Source: SIG437 sp045648985 (GTDB lineage: Bacteria; Bacillota; Clostridia; UBA1381; UBA9506). Taken from it: a stretch of DNA of 9,187 nt. The notes below the pieces were generated by a model, which was not told where the DNA came from, did no database searches, and saw only the letters and a list, made by a program, of their open reading frames with translations. Of the stretch, positions 6,720-9,187 are shown piece by piece; within the stretch, counting starts at the first letter, position 1; the number at the start of each line of letters is the position of its first letter. The position numbers and the translations under genes were made by a program. The stretch is taken from assembly GCA_045648985.1 (NCBI GenBank), contig JAZROZ010000031.1:1-9187 (forward strand), in the 5' to 3' direction.

Positions 6720-7590
6720 ATCTTGGATTGCAACTTCCACAAGGCTCATATCCTTGTGCTATAAGAGTATTTGCATCTTCATACGATACTTTTTTGTTTT
6801 CTTCTTTTGTCTGCTTTGCTCCGCTACAATCAGGATTATGGAATTTTTTGCTCTTTATATTGACTACAAAATATAACGCTTTAACTTCCTTTTCCTCTTC
6901 TTTTCTGTTATCTTTACTTGTGCCGTCAGCATAGTCGATTTCTATACCCGGCTGAACGTTATAGCAGTAAACGCAAAAGCTTAAACCCTGTCCGCCATCT
7001 TCTACGGAATAAGCCTCCATTAAAACACCACTTGCTACCAGATTATCTCCATCAAAAAAGGGGGTCACTCGATACATAACGTGATGGTCGGTATCTTCAA
7101 TATAGTCGTCAACCATATTTTCAAAAGGCAGCATACCCTCAACATTTAAATATCTTGTACCTGTTATCAAGTTGTTTTTATTTGCATTTTCTCCCGTCAG
7201 CTGATATCCAATCAAATGGCATCTGTTATATAAATTATCGCCGTCTATGCCTTCATATTTTACACTGTGCCAGCCGGTAGGTTTTACAGAAGAAATGTTC
7301 TCCCTTTTCCCCTCAGGCATTATATCTTCAGAAATTGAAGCCACGCACACTCCGCATCTTCCAAGATAGTCAAGCTCGCTGTAATACTCAAACGACTCGC
7401 TGGCTAATTCATCTTCCTCGAAAAACGGAACGTTTCCATTTATATAAACAAAAGGATTTCCCGAATAATCCGGAATATCAGAAACAGAATAAATTTGTTC
7501 TTCTGTTTTTAGACTATCAAGTTCCACATAACACGATGTGAGATTAACAGCAAGCAGAAGACAAATCAAAAAAGCCGTTAATTTTTTCAT
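6718..7590 (-). CDS. Secreted DNA/RNA non-specific endonuclease lipoprotein with C-terminal Cys/His domain
   Basis: This is a 290-residue predicted extracytoplasmic nuclease. Residues 1-20 are a lipoprotein signal (MKK, hydrophobic core, LTSC lipobox), so Cys20 would be lipidated and the enzyme anchored outside the membrane. The DNA/RNA non-specific endonuclease (EndA/NUC, beta-beta-alpha-metal) domain spans about 47-220; YNRCHLIGYQLTG (121-133) holds the presumed catalytic His125, and NKNNLITGTRYLN (137-149) the metal-site Asn region. A Lys/Glu linker (about 224-236) leads to a C-terminal module, 239-290, with H251, C255, C284 and C287, similar to the small metal-binding tail (Ada-like) often fused to secreted nucleases. 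It starts 12 bases after the mtnN stop with a GAGG site in the gap, so it is probably cotranscribed with luxS and mtnN. Roles in nucleic-acid scavenging, extracellular DNA turnover or DNA uptake are possible; the sequence does not decide. Confidence 0.9.
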   Translation of the reverse strand: MKKLTAFLICLLLAVNLTSCYVELDSLKTEEQIYSVSDIPDYSGNPFVYINGNVPFFEEDELASESFEYYSELDYLGRCGVCVASISEDIMPEGKRENISSVKPTGWHSVKYEGIDGDNLYNRCHLIGYQLTGENANKNNLITGTRYLNVEGMLPFENMVDDYIEDTDHHVMYRVTPFFDGDNLVASGVLMEAYSVEDGGQGLSFCVYCYNVQPGIEIDYADGTSKDNRKEEEKEVKALYFVVNIKSKKFHNPDCSGAKQTKEENKKVSYEDANTLIAQGYEPCGSCNPR

Positions 7591-7602
7591 TTTTTACCTC
7601 TT

Positions 7603-8307
7603 TTAAATATTCATCTTGCAAAGCTCTAAAACAACTTCAACTGTCACCCGTGCTGCAAACTCAACTGTCTGAGCGTAGTCGATGTTAGAGCTTTCGTCGC
7701 CTGAGTCTGATATACTTCTTAAAATTCCAAATGGCACATCATTAATATAGCAAACTTGACCGATGCTTCCGCTTTCCATATCTCCTGCAATAGCATTGAA
7801 GTCTGTATTTAATCTCTTTACCAAAGCCGAATCGTTTATAAATTTGTCGCCTGTTGCAATAATTCCTTTTTTATAATTAATGCCTTTATTTCTGAGGATT
7901 TCCAAAAGCACTGCTCCAAGCTTATCATCACAATCAAAATAAATTTTGTTAATGCCTGAAATCAAGCCAATCGGGTCACCAAGTGGCGATGTGTCCATAT
8001 CATATTGCAAAACCTTTTCACCCACTACAACATCACAGGCTTTTAATTCTTTCGTCAGCGATCCGCAAACACCTGTATTTAAAATGAAATCAGGCTTAAA
8101 CTTAAGTATCATAATCTGCGCGCATGCCGCAGCGTATACCTTGCCTACACCGCTTTTTGCCACAACCACTTCCGTATTATTAATTATTCCCCTGATGAAC
8201 TCTATGCCAGCTACTTTGACCGTTTCCAAGACGTCAATATTTTTCTTAAGACCATCTACTTCAACGTCCATAGCCCCTATTATGCCGATTACTTTTTTCG
8301 TCTCCAT
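7603..8307 (-). CDS. mtnN: 5'-methylthioadenosine/S-adenosylhomocysteine nucleosidase
   Basis: MtnN (Pfs) hydrolyses S-adenosylhomocysteine to adenine plus S-ribosylhomocysteine, and methylthioadenosine to adenine plus methylthioribose. The 234-residue protein has the typical length and nucleoside-phosphorylase-like fold. GIIGAMDVEV (8-17) carries Glu16, SGVGKVYAA (52-60) is the conserved glycine loop, NTGVCGS (77-83) follows, MES (177-179) carries Glu178, and SISDSGDE (198-205) carries Asp201. These match E. coli Glu12, Glu174 and Asp197 with a constant offset of four. It begins 5 bases after the luxS stop, with its AGAGGTG ribosome binding site overlapping the end of luxS, so the two are cotranscribed and probably coupled. 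Its product is the substrate of LuxS, which makes the pairing functional as well as positional. Confidence 0.96.
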   Translation of the reverse strand: METKKVIGIIGAMDVEVDGLKKNIDVLETVKVAGIEFIRGIINNTEVVVAKSGVGKVYAAACAQIMILKFKPDFILNTGVCGSLTKELKACDVVVGEKVLQYDMDTSPLGDPIGLISGINKIYFDCDDKLGAVLLEILRNKGINYKKGIIATGDKFINDSALVKRLNTDFNAIAGDMESGSIGQVCYINDVPFGILRSISDSGDESSNIDYAQTVEFAARVTVEVVLELCKMNI

Positions 8308-8312
8308 TTTGG

Positions 8313-8777
8313 TTACACCTCTTTATATTTCATATCGCATTCTTTCCAGTCTTTTATCACATCTGCCATAATCTTTGCTTCTTCTTTAGCACCCTTTAAA
8401 TTATGTTCTAAATAATTTCCGCATTCTATTTTAGTATTTCCCGGAATATCTCCCTCAAAGTCTGCAACAAAGTTAAATGCCTCTTTGATAAGCTCAATTG
8501 TATCGCTATATGAAACACTGTTACGAAGTAAAAGGTAAAAGCCTGTCCTGCATCCCATAGGTCCAAAATATATTACACTATCACCGAATTTACTGTTTCT
8601 TACAAAAGTTGCAAAAATATGTTCTATAGTATGCATCGCATCAGTTTTTAAATAATCATTGTTGTTCGGCTTTTTAACACGTATGTCATATGTTATAACA
8701 TCACCGTCTATGCGTGAGATATATATTCCTCTTTCCAAAATGTCATGATTAACCTTAAAACTTTCAATCTTATTCAT
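8313..8777 (-). CDS. luxS: S-ribosylhomocysteine lyase (AI-2 synthase)
   Basis: LuxS is a cytoplasmic metalloenzyme that cleaves S-ribosylhomocysteine into homocysteine and 4,5-dihydroxy-2,3-pentanedione, the precursor of autoinducer-2. The 154-residue protein is full length for the family. Metal ligands are visible as His49 and His53 in HTIEH and Cys119 in IECGNYLEHNL; the catalytic Cys76 lies in FGPMGCRTGFY and the general base Glu52 in HTIEH. The start has AGGAAG about 8 nt upstream. It is the first gene of the leftward luxS-mtnN-nuclease operon, with a promoter at 8811-8839 and a leader of roughly 27 nt. No AI-2 receptor or importer genes lie in the window, so whether AI-2 is a signal here or only a by-product of methyl recycling cannot be judged. 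Confidence 0.97.
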   Translation of the reverse strand: MNKIESFKVNHDILERGIYISRIDGDVITYDIRVKKPNNNDYLKTDAMHTIEHIFATFVRNSKFGDSVIYFGPMGCRTGFYLLLRNSVSYSDTIELIKEAFNFVADFEGDIPGNTKIECGNYLEHNLKGAKEEAKIMADVIKDWKECDMKYKEV

Positions 8778-8810
8778 TTCACTCTTCCTAACTATTCATT
8801 TTATATTCCA

Positions 8811-8839
8811 ATATTATCACAAAAACTCTTATTTGGCAA
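8811..8839 (-). promoter_or_regulatory. Promoter of the luxS-mtnN-nuclease operon
   Basis: On the minus strand TTGCCA (bases 8834-8839) and TAATAT (bases 8811-8816) are 17 bp apart, and the -10 is preceded by TGA, an extended -10 element. The start would fall near 8804, giving a short leader before luxS. Register of the -10 could shift by a base or two (GATAAT is an alternative). Confidence 0.65.
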
Positions 8840-8840
8840 C

Positions 8841-8850
8841 TAACTAGTTA
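8841..8850. repeat. Perfect 10-bp palindrome TAACTAGTTA between divergent promoters
   Basis: The palindrome lies one base beyond the luxS -35 box. Its half TAACTAG recurs at 8899-8905, at the -10/start region of the tRNA promoter. It could be a protein binding site in the luxS/tRNA divergent region, but short AT-rich palindromes are common by chance. Confidence 0.3.
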
Positions 8851-8870
8851 ATATTTTGTAATTTAATATA

Positions 8871-8899
8871 TTGACAAATTAAATATTAAATGGTAAAAT
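8871..8899 (+). promoter_or_regulatory. Promoter of tRNA-Leu
   Basis: A perfect TTGACA (8871-8876), a 17-bp spacer and TAAAAT (8894-8899) precede the tRNA. Transcription would start near 8906, about ten bases before the mature 5' end. Confidence 0.8.
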
Positions 8900-8915
8900 A
8901 ACTAGGTAGTAATAA

Positions 8916-9002
8916 GCCGCTGTGATGGAATTGGCAGACGTAGCGGACTCAAAATCCGCCGGTGGCAACACCGTGCCGGTTCGACTCCGGCCAGCGGCAC
9001 CA
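8916..9002 (+). tRNA. tRNA-Leu(CAA): tRNA-Leu, anticodon CAA
   Basis: This is a class II tRNA that decodes UUG. The acceptor stem pairs GCCGCTG (8916-8922) with CAGCGGC (8992-8998). The anticodon stem GCGGA/TCCGC encloses the loop CTCAAAA, giving anticodon CAA. A long variable arm (CGGTG, GCAA loop, CACCG) is diagnostic for a class II tRNA, and the TTGGCAGAC D-loop is typical of leucine. The T arm pairs GCCGG with CCGGC around TTCGACT. The discriminator base is A and the CCA end is encoded (9000-9002). It has its own promoter and terminator and is divergent from luxS. Confidence 0.96.
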
Positions 9003-9034
9003 AAACAGACGATTTTTTAATCGTCTGTTTTTTT
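9003..9034 (+). terminator. Rho-independent terminator of tRNA-Leu
   Basis: A 12-bp stem pairs AAACAGACGATT (9003-9014) with 9019-9030 around a TTTT loop, and the right arm continues into a run of seven T residues (9028-9034). It starts immediately after the encoded CCA. Confidence 0.92.
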
Positions 9035-9047
9035 AATTCAAACAATC

Positions 9048-9064
9048 CTAAAACGTGCTAAAAC
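9048..9064. repeat. Short direct repeat CTAAAAC, period 10
   Basis: CTAAAAC occurs at 9048-9054 and 9058-9064, just after the tRNA terminator. The spacing of about one helical turn is compatible with protein binding, for example integrase arm sites, but the repeat is short. Confidence 0.3.
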
Positions 9065-9109
9065 AAGGCTTTTTATGGCTTTCTTTATCTTTTCAAAAAT
9101 CAAGTTGAA

Positions 9110-9187
9110 TTAACTAAAATTAAATTCACAGGCAACAACTTTGGCAACAATTAAGTTTTCTTTTCGTTTATCCACCGGCTTATTCGT
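9110..9187 (-). CDS. Possible 3' end of a gene entering from the right edge
   Basis: A minus-strand frame is open from the right edge for 25 codons and stops with TAA at 9110-9112. The tail is rich in Lys, Val and Asn and ends KVVACEFNFS. It is too short to assign. Its position downstream of a tRNA, facing it, with repeats inside, is where an integrase gene of a tRNA-inserted element would end, but nothing in 25 residues proves coding. Confidence 0.2.
   Translation of the reverse strand, partial: TNKPVDKRKENLIVAKVVACEFNFS
9131..9150. repeat. Short direct repeat GGCAACAA, period 12
   Basis: GGCAACAA occurs at 9131-9138 and 9143-9150. On the minus strand the repeat falls in a reading frame open from the right edge to a TAA at 9110-9112, giving IVAKVVA. 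It may be a pair of recombinase binding sites or a small coding duplication. Confidence 0.4.

Noticed and set aside
7946..8371. 141-codon plus-strand frame
   Set aside because: It is a shadow of mtnN and the end of luxS, both with intact catalytic residues on the other strand.
9131..9150. CRISPR-like repeat pair
   Set aside because: There are only two 8-bp copies with a 4-bp gap; there are no spacers and no cas genes.

Overview
The window is AT-rich DNA from a low-GC Gram-positive anaerobe, most likely a Clostridia (Lachnospiraceae or Ruminococcaceae-like gut lineage). This rests on strong AGGAGG-type ribosome binding sites, near-consensus sigma-A promoters, hairpin-plus-T terminators, a lipoprotein signal, a TnpX-like serine recombinase and the clostridial subtype of DUF1015. 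The lineage is an inference; there is no 16S or other phylogenetic marker here.

Layout, left to right. (1) 1-699 (+): the C-terminal half of a large serine recombinase, cut by the window edge, followed by two hairpins; this marks the end of an integrative element somewhere upstream of about 771. (2) 772-5521 (-): an operon transcribed leftwards from a consensus promoter at 5668-5696. In order of transcription it holds capE, capF and capG, which together convert UDP-GlcNAc to UDP-N-acetyl-L-fucosamine, and then a DUF1015 gene of unknown function. Its leader RNA is about 140 nt. No glycosyltransferase or flippase lies in the window. (3) 5802-6680 (+): metF, divergent from capE, with its own extended -10 promoter and a strong terminator shared with the converging nuclease gene. 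(4) 6718-8777 (-): a tightly packed operon transcribed luxS, mtnN, then a secreted DNA/RNA endonuclease lipoprotein. (5) 8916-9002 (+): tRNA-Leu(CAA) with its own consensus promoter and terminator. (6) 9035-9187: no convincing gene, but two short direct repeats and a possible gene tail at the right edge.

How the genes work together. MtnN removes adenine from S-adenosylhomocysteine and LuxS cleaves the resulting S-ribosylhomocysteine to homocysteine and DPD, the AI-2 precursor. MetF makes the 5-methyl-THF that remethylates homocysteine to methionine. Three enzymes of the methyl cycle therefore sit together, although metF is transcribed separately. The FucNAc operon supplies a sugar nucleotide for a surface glycan, so the locus is flavoured towards cell surface and methyl metabolism. 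The most unusual linkage is the secreted nuclease as the last gene of the AI-2 operon. I see no CRISPR array, no toxin-antitoxin pair and no clear defence system.
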